A stretch of 20,249 nt of DNA from Pseudomonadota bacterium (GCA_023410905.1 JAEYPL010000287.1:1-20249), one strand, 5' to 3'. Positions 8,063 through 15,097 are shown, counted from the first letter of the stretch. A program made the numbers and translations. The notes: generated by a model from the letters alone, not told the origin.

Positions 8063-8563
8063 ATGACCGCCACCACTGAAGCTCACACCGGCGGGTGCCA
8101 GTGCGGCGCCGTGCGCTTTCGCGTGAATGAACTCGGGCGCGCCTCGGTCTGCTACTGCCGCATGTGTCAGAAGGCGACGGCCGGCCTCGGCGGGTTCTAC
8201 GCCAACGCGAAAGACTTCGAGTGGACACGCGGGGCGCCCAAGTATTTCGTCAGCTCGAATGTCGCGAAGCGTGGTTTCTGCGGCGATTGCGGTACGCCAC
8301 TGACATTCGAAAGCGGCGGCGTGGCCGCTCTCTCGATTGTGGCGTTCGACCAGCCAGGCGACATCGCGCCTGCGGTCCAGCTCGCGCCTGAAGCGCGGAT
8401 TCCATGGAGGGACGACCTCACGGATCTGCCGCGCCGGCCGGACCCTGATGGGAGCTACGCGGCGCGCCTCGCGAGCACCGTCTCCTATCAGCATCCTGAT
8501 CACGACACGAAGACGTGGAAAGTGCGCGCCTCCGGGGCGACGGAATGGAAGGCCAGCACATGA
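8063..8563 (+). CDS. GFA-family (glutathione-dependent formaldehyde-activating/CENP-V type) zinc protein
   Basis: A 166-residue protein with the zinc-binding cysteine set of the GFA domain: GCQCGAVRF (C12, C14), VCYCRMCQ (C30, C32, C35) and FCGDCGTPL (C73, C76). The fold was first described for the enzyme that aids S-hydroxymethylglutathione formation, but most members have no proven activity, so formaldehyde metabolism should not be assumed. The ATG at 8063 has GAGGA about 9 bases upstream. Its stop overlaps the start of the next small gene by 4 bases (ATGA), indicating translational coupling. Confidence 0.88.
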   Translation: MTATTEAHTGGCQCGAVRFRVNELGRASVCYCRMCQKATAGLGGFYANAKDFEWTRGAPKYFVSSNVAKRGFCGDCGTPLTFESGGVAALSIVAFDQPGDIAPAVQLAPEARIPWRDDLTDLPRRPDPDGSYAARLASTVSYQHPDHDTKTWKVRASGATEWKAST

Positions 8564-8682
8564 GCAACAACGATCCGGGCCGCCCACCATTCCGCAATCA
8601 TCCGCTCTATTACCCCATTCTTAAGATCGTCGTGCTTGCGTGTGGTCTCTACTTTGCTCTGCGCATCTTCGGAGTTCTCTGA
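8560..8682 (+). CDS. small single-span membrane protein, 40 residues
   Basis: The product is MSNNDPGRPPFRNHPLYYP, then ILKIVVLACGLYFALRIFGVL. A polar proline-rich head of about 19 residues is followed by one hydrophobic segment long enough to cross the membrane (residues 20-40). GGAAGG lies about 8 bases before the ATG, which overlaps the stop of the GFA gene, and the next start codon is only 5 bases beyond its stop. The tight packing, good ribosome binding site and clean membrane segment support a real gene that automatic annotation could miss. No function is recognised. Confidence 0.65.
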   Translation: MSNNDPGRPPFRNHPLYYPILKIVVLACGLYFALRIFGVL

Positions 8683-8687
8683 GAACC

Positions 8688-9380
8688 ATGACCGCAGATA
8701 AGCGCGCCACCGGCGCGATCGACGAACTGCAGATGTGGGGGCGGCGCATGGCGGCCAAGCTCAGCCGTCATCGCAAACGCCTCGACATTCATTCCGAGCT
8801 GGAGCGTCTCGACATCAGCCTCGAAAAGGATGATCCGCACGTCGCGCGCATTCTCCACGAGGTCAAAACGCGTGAAGCCCGCGGTTATGCCTATGAAGGC
8901 GCGGACGCGTCCTTCGAGCTGCTCGCGCGTCGGCTCATGGGGCAGGTTCCGCAGTATTTCTCGATCGATGGCTATGACGTTGTCGATAAGTGCCACACCG
9001 TCCACGGCCGCCCGATGAGCGTGTCGGAGGCCTCGGTGCGCGTGCGTGTCAACGGTGACACTGAACCGCTTTGGTCGGTCGCGGAAGGTGGCGGTCCCGT
9101 CAGTGCGCTCGATCAGGCCTTGCGCGAGGATCTCGGTCGCTACCAGCCACATATCAAGGACTTCGAGCTGGTCGACTACAAGGTGCGCCTGCTGACGGGC
9201 GGTGCCGAGGCCGTGACACGCGTGCATATCGAGAGCCGCGATCGTGCGACCGGCGAGCACTGGTACACCGTCGGCGTCGCGCCGAACATCGTCGACGCTT
9301 GCTTCGAGGCGCTTGTCGATGCCGTCAACTTCAAGCTCGTCAAGAACAACGCCGAGGCGGCGCAGGCCCTTGCGAGCTGA
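8688..9380 (+). CDS. citramalate synthase-like protein lacking the catalytic domain (LeuA dimerisation/regulatory domain only)
   Basis: A 230-residue protein whose residues about 38-225 match the C-terminal part of citramalate synthase (CimA, LeuA superfamily): HSELERLDISLEKDDPHVAR, YEGADASFELLARR, a VRVRVNGDTEPLWSVAEGGG strand-loop, GPVSALDQALREDL, FELVDYKVRLL and VGVAPNIVDACFEALVDAVN. Full-length CimA has over 500 residues, with an N-terminal TIM-barrel that condenses pyruvate and acetyl-CoA; that part, with its HxH metal site, is absent, and I do not find it in other frames upstream. The first 37 residues are basic and unrecognised. The start at 8688 has only a weak ribosome binding site. 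It may be a remnant of a deleted cimA or a free-standing regulatory subunit. Confidence 0.75.
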   Translation: MTADKRATGAIDELQMWGRRMAAKLSRHRKRLDIHSELERLDISLEKDDPHVARILHEVKTREARGYAYEGADASFELLARRLMGQVPQYFSIDGYDVVDKCHTVHGRPMSVSEASVRVRVNGDTEPLWSVAEGGGPVSALDQALREDLGRYQPHIKDFELVDYKVRLLTGGAEAVTRVHIESRDRATGEHWYTVGVAPNIVDACFEALVDAVNFKLVKNNAEAAQALAS

Positions 9381-9382
9381 TC

Positions 9383-10516
9383 TCAGAACAGGCGCATCTG
9401 TCCTCCCAAGGGGACAGGTGGCGTGAAGAGATCCGTCCTGAGCTTCAGCGAGCGCTTGTTGAGACCAAGCCGCTGGCAGGCGAGGCGAAAGCGCATCCCG
9501 ATCTGCTCGGCATAGGGACCGCTGCCACGCTGGCGCAGGCCGAACTCGGCAACGTAATCGCGCCCGCCGTGCATGGAACGCAGGATCGAGATCACACGCG
9601 CGGCCTTATTTGGGTGATCCGTCTCCAGCCACTCGCGGAAAAGCTCCTTGAGCTCCAGCGGCAGGCGGAGCACCACGAAACCCGCTTCGCGCGCGCCGGC
9701 CTTGTGGGCGGCTTCGAGAATGCTCTCGATCTCGCTGTCGTTGAGCGCTGGAATGATCGGCGCGGTGAGGACGGCGACGGGCACACCCGCTTCCGAGAGC
9801 CGCTGGATGGCTTCGAGGCGTTTGGGCGGTGTCGCTGCGCGTGGTTCCATGCTTCGCGCGAGTTGGCGATCGAGTGTCGTAATCGAGATCGCAACCTTCA
9901 CCAGCCGCCGCTCGGCCATGCGCGCCAGAATGTCGATGTCGCGTACGATGCCCGCGGATTTGGTGACGATACCGACCGGGTGAGAGGTCCGATCCAGCAC
10001 TTCGAGAATGCGCCTTGAGATCCCGCGCTCGCGCTCGACGGGCTGATAGGGATCGGTCACCGCGCCGAGTGCGATGGTTTTCGGCACGTAGTTGCGCCGC
10101 GCAAGCTCCTGCTCCAACAGCTCCGGTGCGTTGACCTTGGCGTAGATTTTCGTCTCGAAGTCGAGGCCGGGTGAATGCCCGAGATAGGCGTGCGTTGGGC
10201 GCGCGTAGCAATAGATGCAGCCGTGCTCGCAACCGCGATAAGGGTTGATCGACTGGTCGAAACTGAGATCGGGGCTGTCGTTCGTCGCGATGATGCTTTT
10301 CGCACGCTCGTCCATAACATCCGTGCGGAAGGCTTCGAGGGTTGCCAGGCTCTCCCAGCCATCGTCGAAGGCCACGCGCTTGCCCTCGTCGTAGCGGCTC
10401 GAGCGGTTCGACCGCGCCCCGCGCCCGCGCCGCCGCTCGGCATCAGGCTTCAATTCCTTGGCGAGGTCGCCGCCGGGCGGGAGATCCTCGGGCTCGATGA
10501 TGCGGTCGGGCGTCAT
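9383..10516 (-). CDS. radical SAM protein of the SplB/PA0069-like family
   Basis: A 377-residue radical SAM protein. A basic N-terminal region (RRRGRGARSNRSSRYD) precedes the cluster-binding motif CxxxCxxC at C96, C100 and C103 within NPYRGCEHGCIYCYARPTHA, the hallmark of this photolyase-like family. Following segments ETKIYAKVNAPELL, GAVTDPYQPVER and TKSAGIVRDIDIL fit the partial TIM barrel, and the C-terminus ends in QMRLF. The family is related to spore photoproduct lyase but its own reaction is not established. The ATG at 10516 is chosen over 10537 because GAGAGG lies 5 bases before it and the predicted transcription start falls between the two. A LexA-type box overlaps the promoter, implying induction by DNA damage. 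It ends two bases from the convergent CimA-like stop. Confidence 0.88.
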   Translation of the reverse strand: MTPDRIIEPEDLPPGGDLAKELKPDAERRRGRGARSNRSSRYDEGKRVAFDDGWESLATLEAFRTDVMDERAKSIIATNDSPDLSFDQSINPYRGCEHGCIYCYARPTHAYLGHSPGLDFETKIYAKVNAPELLEQELARRNYVPKTIALGAVTDPYQPVERERGISRRILEVLDRTSHPVGIVTKSAGIVRDIDILARMAERRLVKVAISITTLDRQLARSMEPRAATPPKRLEAIQRLSEAGVPVAVLTAPIIPALNDSEIESILEAAHKAGAREAGFVVLRLPLELKELFREWLETDHPNKAARVISILRSMHGGRDYVAEFGLRQRGSGPYAEQIGMRFRLACQRLGLNKRSLKLRTDLFTPPVPLGGQMRLF

Positions 10517-10541
10517 GGCGGCCTCTCGACTGTTCATGCAA

Positions 10542-10570
10542 CCGATAGCATCAAAGAGTGAACTTAACAA
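10542..10570 (-). promoter_or_regulatory. predicted promoter of the radical SAM gene
   Basis: On the minus strand TTGTTA (10570-10565), 17 bases, TATCGG (10547-10542). The predicted start near 10535 gives a leader of about 20 bases to the ATG at 10516. The -35 lies within the LexA-type box, a position at which bound repressor would block RNA polymerase. Confidence 0.45.
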
Positions 10571-10574
10571 GAAC
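10560..10574 (-). promoter_or_regulatory. LexA-type SOS box (GTTC-N7-GTTC)
   Basis: The plus strand reads GAAC TTAACAA GAAC; the minus strand reads GTTC TTGTTAA GTTC. This is an exact match to the direct-repeat operator GTTC-N7-GTTC used by alphaproteobacterial LexA. It lies 44 bases upstream of the radical SAM start and 84 bases upstream of the divergent glycosyltransferase start, and overlaps the predicted -35 of the former. Confidence 0.72.
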
Positions 10575-10657
10575 ATTTGTGGATCATTCGCTCCAAGACG
10601 TTGCCTGGAGGCGTGCGCCATGTTCATTGTTGCGCGCAATTTGGCACGAGCCGTTCG

Positions 10658-11347
10658 ATGATTTCTGTCGTCATTCCAACGCTGAATGCGGAAGACGGGC
10701 TTGCTGCCTGTCTGACGGCGCTCGTGCCGGCTGCAGTCGAGGGGATGGTGCGCGAGGTCATCGTTGTCGACGGCGGCTCCAGCGATCGCACACTCAAAAT
10801 CATCGAGCAGTCGGGCGCGGAACTCATCCGCTCCAGCCCGGGTCGGGGCGAGCAACTCGCCCTCGGCGCCGCACAGGCGCGCGGTCCTTGGCTTCTCTTT
10901 CTGCACGCCGACACGGTGCTCGAGCCTGGATGGGAGCGCGAGGTGTCTGCCCTCGTCGAGCGCATCGACAGTGGCCGGCGACAGCCGACGGCGGCCGCCT
11001 TCCGCTTTGCGCTCGATGACGATGGATTGCGCCCACGCATGATCGAAGCAGGCGTCGCCTTGCGCTGCGCGCTTTTCCGCCTCCCCTATGGCGATCAGGG
11101 CCTGCTCATCCCGCGGCAGCTCTATCAGCAGGTGGGCGGCCACGGCCGCTTGCCGCTCATGGAGGATGTCGATCTCGTGCGCCGCATCGGCCGGCGCCGG
11201 ATGACACTGATGCGGGCACGCGCCGTGACGAGCGCTGTGCGATATCAGCGCGATGGTTATGTGCGGCGCAGCGTGCGCAATCTCGCCTGCCTGGCGCTGT
11301 ACGTCCTCCGCGTGCCAACGCGTTTCATTGCCCGTCTCTACGGATAG
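10658..11347 (+). CDS. family-2 glycosyltransferase, TIGR04283-like
   Basis: A 229-residue GT-A fold glycosyltransferase. MISVVIPTLNAE begins the fold, VIVVDGGSSDRT (34-45) is the nucleotide-binding DGGS motif, and FLHADT (81-86) stands at the metal-binding DxD position. MEDVDLVRRI is the acidic catalytic helix, and LPYGDQGLLIPR is characteristic of the TIGR04283 group, whose members are often annotated as arsenosugar biosynthesis glycosyltransferases. No arsenic methyltransferase or arsenosugar radical SAM synthase is recognised in this window, so the arsenic role is not supported here. The ATG at 10658 begins directly at the conserved strand; a TTG at 10577 is less likely. A TIGR04282-like gene lies downstream beyond the metallo-beta-lactamase-fold gene. 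Confidence 0.83.
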   Translation: MISVVIPTLNAEDGLAACLTALVPAAVEGMVREVIVVDGGSSDRTLKIIEQSGAELIRSSPGRGEQLALGAAQARGPWLLFLHADTVLEPGWEREVSALVERIDSGRRQPTAAAFRFALDDDGLRPRMIEAGVALRCALFRLPYGDQGLLIPRQLYQQVGGHGRLPLMEDVDLVRRIGRRRMTLMRARAVTSAVRYQRDGYVRRSVRNLACLALYVLRVPTRFIARLYG

Positions 11348-11362
11348 CGCGCATGTTCAACA

Positions 11363-11383
11363 CTGCGTGAGGCAGTCACGCAG
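11363..11383 (+). promoter_or_regulatory. perfect inverted repeat after the glycosyltransferase gene
   Basis: CTGCGTGA, loop GGCAG, TCACGCAG: an 8-bp perfect dyad 16 bases past the glycosyltransferase stop and 80 bases before the next start. No T tract follows, so it could be a weak terminator, a processing site or an operator of the metallo-beta-lactamase-fold gene. Confidence 0.4.
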
Positions 11384-11462
11384 GTCATGTAATTGTGTGG
11401 GTGTCCGAATAGCGTGCGCGTGCTCGAATGCGAGCTGTAGGTCTTATGGGAGGACAAACTGG

Positions 11463-12461
11463 ATGCATGATTTTACCCGACGCAGCTTCGTCATTTCAGC
11501 AGCTGCTGCCGGCGCCGCCTTTGGCCTGAAGGGTCCGATCGAGCTTTTTGGCTCGGCGGCACACGCCCAGGGAAGCAATCCGATCGGCGCTCCGCAGGCG
11601 CTCGTTGATCAGGGATTTGCCAAGTTCAAGGTCGGTTCGATCGAGGTCATTCAGGTCTACGACGGCCACTGGGAAAAGGCGCACGACGAGAAGTTCATCC
11701 GCAATGCCACGCTCGACGAGACCAAGGCCGCTCTTAAAGAGGCTGAGCTTACGGATGCTTTCGTGCCGGTCCCTTTCACCATCCCCGTCGTGCGCATCGG
11801 CGGCCGCACCATCATGTTCGACTCGAGCACGGGAGGACAGATGGCGCCGACGGCTGGCCGGCTGGTTGCCAAGAACCTCGCCGCGGCCGGCGTCAAGCCC
11901 GAGGAGATTTCGACGATCGTCATCACGCACTATCACCCCGATCATATCTGGGGCCTGATGGCGAAGGAGACGAACGCTCAGCTCTATCCTAATGCCGAGA
12001 TCATCGTGCCCGAGGCCGAGCACAAGCACTGGACGGCGCCGGAGCTTGTCGAAAAGGTGCCGGATAGCGCCAAGGGTATGGTCCGTCGCATTCAGGCAAC
12101 GCTGCCGACATGGAAGAACGTGAAACCGGCGGCAGCGGGCACTGAGGTGACGGCGGGCGTGCGCTCGATCGCCACGCATGGTCATACGCCCGGGCATACG
12201 TCCTACGTCGTGACCTCGGGCAGCGACACGCTGATCATCGGCGGCGACGTGACAAATATCCAGGCGCTCAATCTCGCCAATCCCGGCTGGCACCTCGTGT
12301 TCGACGGCAACCCGACCATGGCGGAGGAAGGACGTCGCAAGCTCTATGACCAGGCGGTGGCCGACAAGTCGATCATCACGGGCTACCACTGGGGTCTGCC
12401 GGGTGCCGGTACGCTTCAGAAGGACGGCGACGGTTACGCACTCGTACCCGTGGCGGTCTGA
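11463..12461 (+). CDS. Tat-exported metallo-beta-lactamase-fold hydrolase
   Basis: A 332-residue protein. The N-terminus carries a twin-arginine signal (TRRSFVIS at residues 5-12, hydrophobic Ala-rich segment, AHA-QG cleavage site near 35), so the folded enzyme is probably exported to the periplasm. The dinuclear metal site of the MBL fold is complete: HYHPDH (H156, H158, D160, H161), H241 or H245 in THGHTPGHT, D262 in IIGGDVT and H309 in GYHWGLPG. Family members of this layout include quorum-quenching lactonases, organophosphate hydrolases and many of unknown substrate; the sequence does not choose. GGGAGGA precedes the ATG by about 8 bases. A strong terminator hairpin lies 41 bases past the stop. 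Confidence 0.9.
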   Translation: MHDFTRRSFVISAAAAGAAFGLKGPIELFGSAAHAQGSNPIGAPQALVDQGFAKFKVGSIEVIQVYDGHWEKAHDEKFIRNATLDETKAALKEAELTDAFVPVPFTIPVVRIGGRTIMFDSSTGGQMAPTAGRLVAKNLAAAGVKPEEISTIVITHYHPDHIWGLMAKETNAQLYPNAEIIVPEAEHKHWTAPELVEKVPDSAKGMVRRIQATLPTWKNVKPAAAGTEVTAGVRSIATHGHTPGHTSYVVTSGSDTLIIGGDVTNIQALNLANPGWHLVFDGNPTMAEEGRRKLYDQAVADKSIITGYHWGLPGAGTLQKDGDGYALVPVAV

Positions 12462-12502
12462 TACGCGGCACGCCGTGCGCGAGCGCCGATCTGTAAGTTG
12501 CG

Positions 12503-12530
12503 AGGCGCCGCCCAAGCGGGTGGCGCCTTT
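12503..12530 (+). terminator. hairpin with short T run after the MBL-fold gene
   Basis: An 11-bp stem (12503-12513 with 12518-12528, one G-T pair) with loop AAGC, followed by TT so that TTT closes the structure. Stem strength suggests an intrinsic terminator despite the short T run. The best start codon (GTG 12520) of the next gene lies inside the 3' arm, so read-through transcripts would have that start occluded. Confidence 0.65.
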
Positions 12531-13149
12531 CGCATGTCGGCTCGTCATCATGGCGAAGGTGCCCGTCGCGGGGCGTGTGAAAACGCGTCTGGCGCGCGAG
12601 ATTGGCGTGGTCGCGGCGACGATGTTCTATCGCCATGCGATGCGCGGCGTGGCCGCGCGTCTGGCGCGGCAGCCCTTCTGGCGCACGGTGCTCATCGTCG
12701 ATCCTGATACGGGTGTTTCGAGCCGGATGTTGCCGGACGGAACGGTGCGCGCAGGCCAGGGGCGCGGCGACCTCGGTGCCAGGATGCAGCGCCCCATGCG
12801 GATGCTGGCGCCGGGGCCCGTGTGTCTTATCGGAACGGACGTGCCGGATATCTCGATTGCCGATATCCGCCGCGCTTTCCGGCTGCTCGGTGATCATGAT
12901 GCGGTATTCGGGCCGGCCGAGGATGGCGGTTTCTGGCTGGTCGGCCTCAGGCGCTCACCGCGCGTGATCGATCCATATGGGGGGCGCGTGCCCTGGTCGC
13001 GGCCGGACACGCTTGAGCGGACACTGGCCAATCTTGCGGGGCGCCGCGTCGGTTTCACCACCCGCCACCACGACGTCGATACCGCCGCTGACCTCGTCCA
13101 CAACCGGGGGTGTTACGCACGCCGTATCCACCCGTTGCCCGCCTGCTAA
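12520..13149 (+). CDS. DUF2064 / TIGR04282-like nucleotidyltransferase-fold protein
   Basis: A predicted 209-residue protein with the GT-A-like fold of DUF2064. Motifs: RLVIMAKVPVAGRVKTRLA (nucleotide-binding N-terminal loop with K-T-R-L), GQGRGDLGARM, LIGTDVPDIS (the acidic D-x-P metal-binding strand), AVFGPAEDGGFWLVGL and DVDTAADL near the end. Such proteins are annotated as arsenosugar-biosynthesis glycosyltransferases of the TIGR04282 group and often co-occur with TIGR04283 proteins, as here with the gene at 10658. The start is uncertain: GTG 12520 keeps the first beta-strand intact, but ATG 12550 would remove it. ruvC begins 34 bases downstream and may be cotranscribed. Confidence 0.78.
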   Translation: MAPFACRLVIMAKVPVAGRVKTRLAREIGVVAATMFYRHAMRGVAARLARQPFWRTVLIVDPDTGVSSRMLPDGTVRAGQGRGDLGARMQRPMRMLAPGPVCLIGTDVPDISIADIRRAFRLLGDHDAVFGPAEDGGFWLVGLRRSPRVIDPYGGRVPWSRPDTLERTLANLAGRRVGFTTRHHDVDTAADLVHNRGCYARRIHPLPAC

Positions 13150-13183
13150 CGACCGCCGGCCTGCCGTGTGCTATCGCCGAAAC

Positions 13184-13711
13184 ATGACGGGGCGACTGAT
13201 TCGCATCATTGGCATTGATCCGGGCCTGAGACGCACGGGATGGGGCGTCGTCGACAGCGACGGCGTGAGGCTCTCCTATGTCGCGAGCGGCCACGTGACA
13301 TCCGATGCTTCAGATGACCTCTGCTATCGACTGCGCGCGATCTTCGAAGGGCTTTCGAGCGTCTTGGCCTCGTTCAAGCCGAACGAGGCGGCGGTCGAAG
13401 AGACTTTCGTCAACGACAATCCTCGCGCAGCTCTCAAGCTCGGTCAGGCTCGTGGCATCGCGCTGCTGGCACCGGCAACAAAGGGGCTGGCCGTCGCGGA
13501 GTATTCGCCCAACGTCATCAAGAAGACGGTGGTCGGTGCGGGGCATGCCGAGAAGCGCCAGATCCAGGCCATGATCGGCTTCCTGCTGCCTAAGGCGCGC
13601 TTCGAGAGCGCGGACGAGGCGGATGCGCTGGCCATTGCGATCTGTCATGCCAATCATCGCTCGAGCCCGGCCGCGCGTGCGGTGCGGGCATTGAGGGAGG
13701 CCGCGAAATGA
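13184..13711 (+). CDS. ruvC: crossover junction endodeoxyribonuclease RuvC
   Basis: A 175-residue Holliday junction resolvase. The four catalytic acids are visible: D12 in IIGIDPGL, E72 in AVEETFVN, and D144/D147 in SADEADALAIAICHANH. RAALKLGQARG and KKTVVGAGHAEKRQIQ are conserved helices that hold the DNA-binding surface. As a dimer RuvC cuts four-way junctions symmetrically in concert with RuvAB. Its TGA overlaps the ruvA ATG (ATGA at 13708-13711), so translation is coupled. No SOS box was found within the sequence just upstream, in contrast to the radical SAM gene. Confidence 0.97.
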   Translation: MTGRLIRIIGIDPGLRRTGWGVVDSDGVRLSYVASGHVTSDASDDLCYRLRAIFEGLSSVLASFKPNEAAVEETFVNDNPRAALKLGQARGIALLAPATKGLAVAEYSPNVIKKTVVGAGHAEKRQIQAMIGFLLPKARFESADEADALAIAICHANHRSSPAARAVRALREAAK

Positions 13712-14343
13712 TCGGCAAGCTCAAGGGGCTCGTGGATGCGATCGGCGAAAGCCACTGCATCATCGATGTGAATGGTGTCGGCTACGAGGTGCAGGCGTCG
13801 TTGCGCGCGCTGCGCACCATGGAACTCGGCCAGCCGGTGACCCTCGTCATCGACACGCACGTGCGTGAGGATGCGATCCGTCTTTTCGGCTTCACGAGCG
13901 AGGTCGAGCGGAGCTGGTTCCGCACGCTGCAGAATGTCCAGGGTGTCGGCTCCAAGGTGGCGCTCGCCGTGCTCGGCGTGCTCTCCACACAGGACCTTTC
14001 CAACGCCATCGCGCTCGGCGACTGGGCCTCCGTCGAGCAGGCCCCAGGCGTCGGTAAGAAGCTCGCGCAGCGCATTGTCGCCGAGCTGAAGGACAAGGCG
14101 CCGGCGCTGGCCGTTGCGGGGCTTCATATTCCCGCGACCGTGAATGGGGCTGGAAAGGGGGCACGCGATGCAGCCGAGGCAGGTGATGCTCACGCGACGG
14201 CCGAAGCCATCTCCGCGCTGACGAACCTCGGCTACAATCCTATGCAGGCCTCGCAGGCCATCGCGATCGCGGCGCGCGATCTAGGTGCGGAAGCCGATAC
14301 GGCCAAGCTCATCCGGCGCGGATTGAAAGAGTTGGCGCGTTAG
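13708..14343 (+). CDS. ruvA: Holliday junction DNA helicase subunit RuvA
   Basis: A 211-residue RuvA. Residues 1-63 form the OB-fold (MIGKLKGLVDAIGESHCIID, VNGVGYEVQAS), followed by the two helix-hairpin-helix motifs (LQNVQGVGSKVALAVLGVL and APGVGKKLAQRIVAELKDK) and a C-terminal three-helix domain (EAISALTNLGYNPMQASQAI) that contacts RuvB after an Ala/Gly-rich linker. RuvA tetramers clamp the junction and recruit the RuvB motors. In many alphaproteobacteria ruvB follows directly; here the next gene is rsmE on the other strand, overlapping by 4 bases at the 3' ends. Confidence 0.97.
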   Translation: MIGKLKGLVDAIGESHCIIDVNGVGYEVQASLRALRTMELGQPVTLVIDTHVREDAIRLFGFTSEVERSWFRTLQNVQGVGSKVALAVLGVLSTQDLSNAIALGDWASVEQAPGVGKKLAQRIVAELKDKAPALAVAGLHIPATVNGAGKGARDAAEAGDAHATAEAISALTNLGYNPMQASQAIAIAARDLGAEADTAKLIRRGLKELAR

Positions 14344-15083
14344 CGCCAGTCCCCCAGCACGGCATTCACCAGTGTGAGCGCGGCGACGGCGGCGGTATCC
14401 GCACGCATGATGCGCGGTCCCATTGCAATGCGCGTCACGAATGGCAGCGCGATCAGCGCATCGCGCTCCTCGGATGCAAAACCGCCCTCGGGACCGATGA
14501 GCACGGCGAGTGGTCCGGGCGCCAACTCGCGCAGTGCGGCGATGGGATCGGCAATCGGCGCGCCTTCATCGCAGAAGATGAGTCGGCGGCTGGCATTCCA
14601 TGAGGCGAGCACCTTATCGAGACGCTCCGGCGCAGCAACCGCCGGCACGCGCAGGATGCCGCACTGCTCGGCGGCTTCGATCACGTTCGCGCGCATGCGC
14701 TCGCCGTTGACGCGCTCGGCGACCGTGTGCCGCGTCAGCACGGGCTGAAGGCGCGCGACGCCCATCTCCGTTGCCTTCTGCACCATGTAGTCGAGGCGCG
14801 AGCGTTTCAGCGGCGCGAAGAGATAGTGGAGATCGGGGCCGCCCGCCTGCGCGCGTGTCTGCCTTTCGAGGATGAGGCTCGCGCTGCGCTTGCCAGAAAC
14901 CTCGATACCCGCCAGCCACTCGCCATCGCGTCCGTTGAATACGAGGACGGTGTCGCCGCTGCCGAGACGCAGCACTTTCAGGAGATAGTTTGCCTGCTCA
15001 CGCGCGAGCGGCACTGTCGCGCCGTCGGCGAGATCGGCGTCGAGAAACAGACGCGGGCTGCGGAAGTCGTAAGGCTCAGTCAT
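14340..15083 (-). CDS. rsmE: 16S rRNA (uracil(1498)-N(3))-methyltransferase RsmE
   Basis: A 247-residue SPOUT-class methyltransferase. The N-terminal PUA-like domain (RSPRLFLDADL, YLLKVLRLGSGDTVLVFNGR) is followed by LFAPLKRSRLDYMVQKATEM, VLTRHTV and the SAM-binding knot: AVLIGPEGGFASEE and MGPRIMRADTAAVAALTLVN at the end. It methylates U1498 of 16S rRNA using S-adenosylmethionine. The ATG at 15083 is used; a TTG three codons upstream also lies in frame and neither has a strong ribosome binding site. Its 3' end overlaps ruvA by 4 bases, and a repeat element lies 14 bases upstream of its start. Confidence 0.95.
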   Translation of the reverse strand: MTEPYDFRSPRLFLDADLADGATVPLAREQANYLLKVLRLGSGDTVLVFNGRDGEWLAGIEVSGKRSASLILERQTRAQAGGPDLHYLFAPLKRSRLDYMVQKATEMGVARLQPVLTRHTVAERVNGERMRANVIEAAEQCGILRVPAVAAPERLDKVLASWNASRRLIFCDEGAPIADPIAALRELAPGPLAVLIGPEGGFASEERDALIALPFVTRIAMGPRIMRADTAAVAALTLVNAVLGDWR

Positions 15084-15097
15084 GGCGGACAACCACG

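Noticed and set aside
13150..13183. SOS box upstream of ruvC
   Set aside because: No GTTC/GAAC direct repeat with 7-base spacing in this gap or just upstream.
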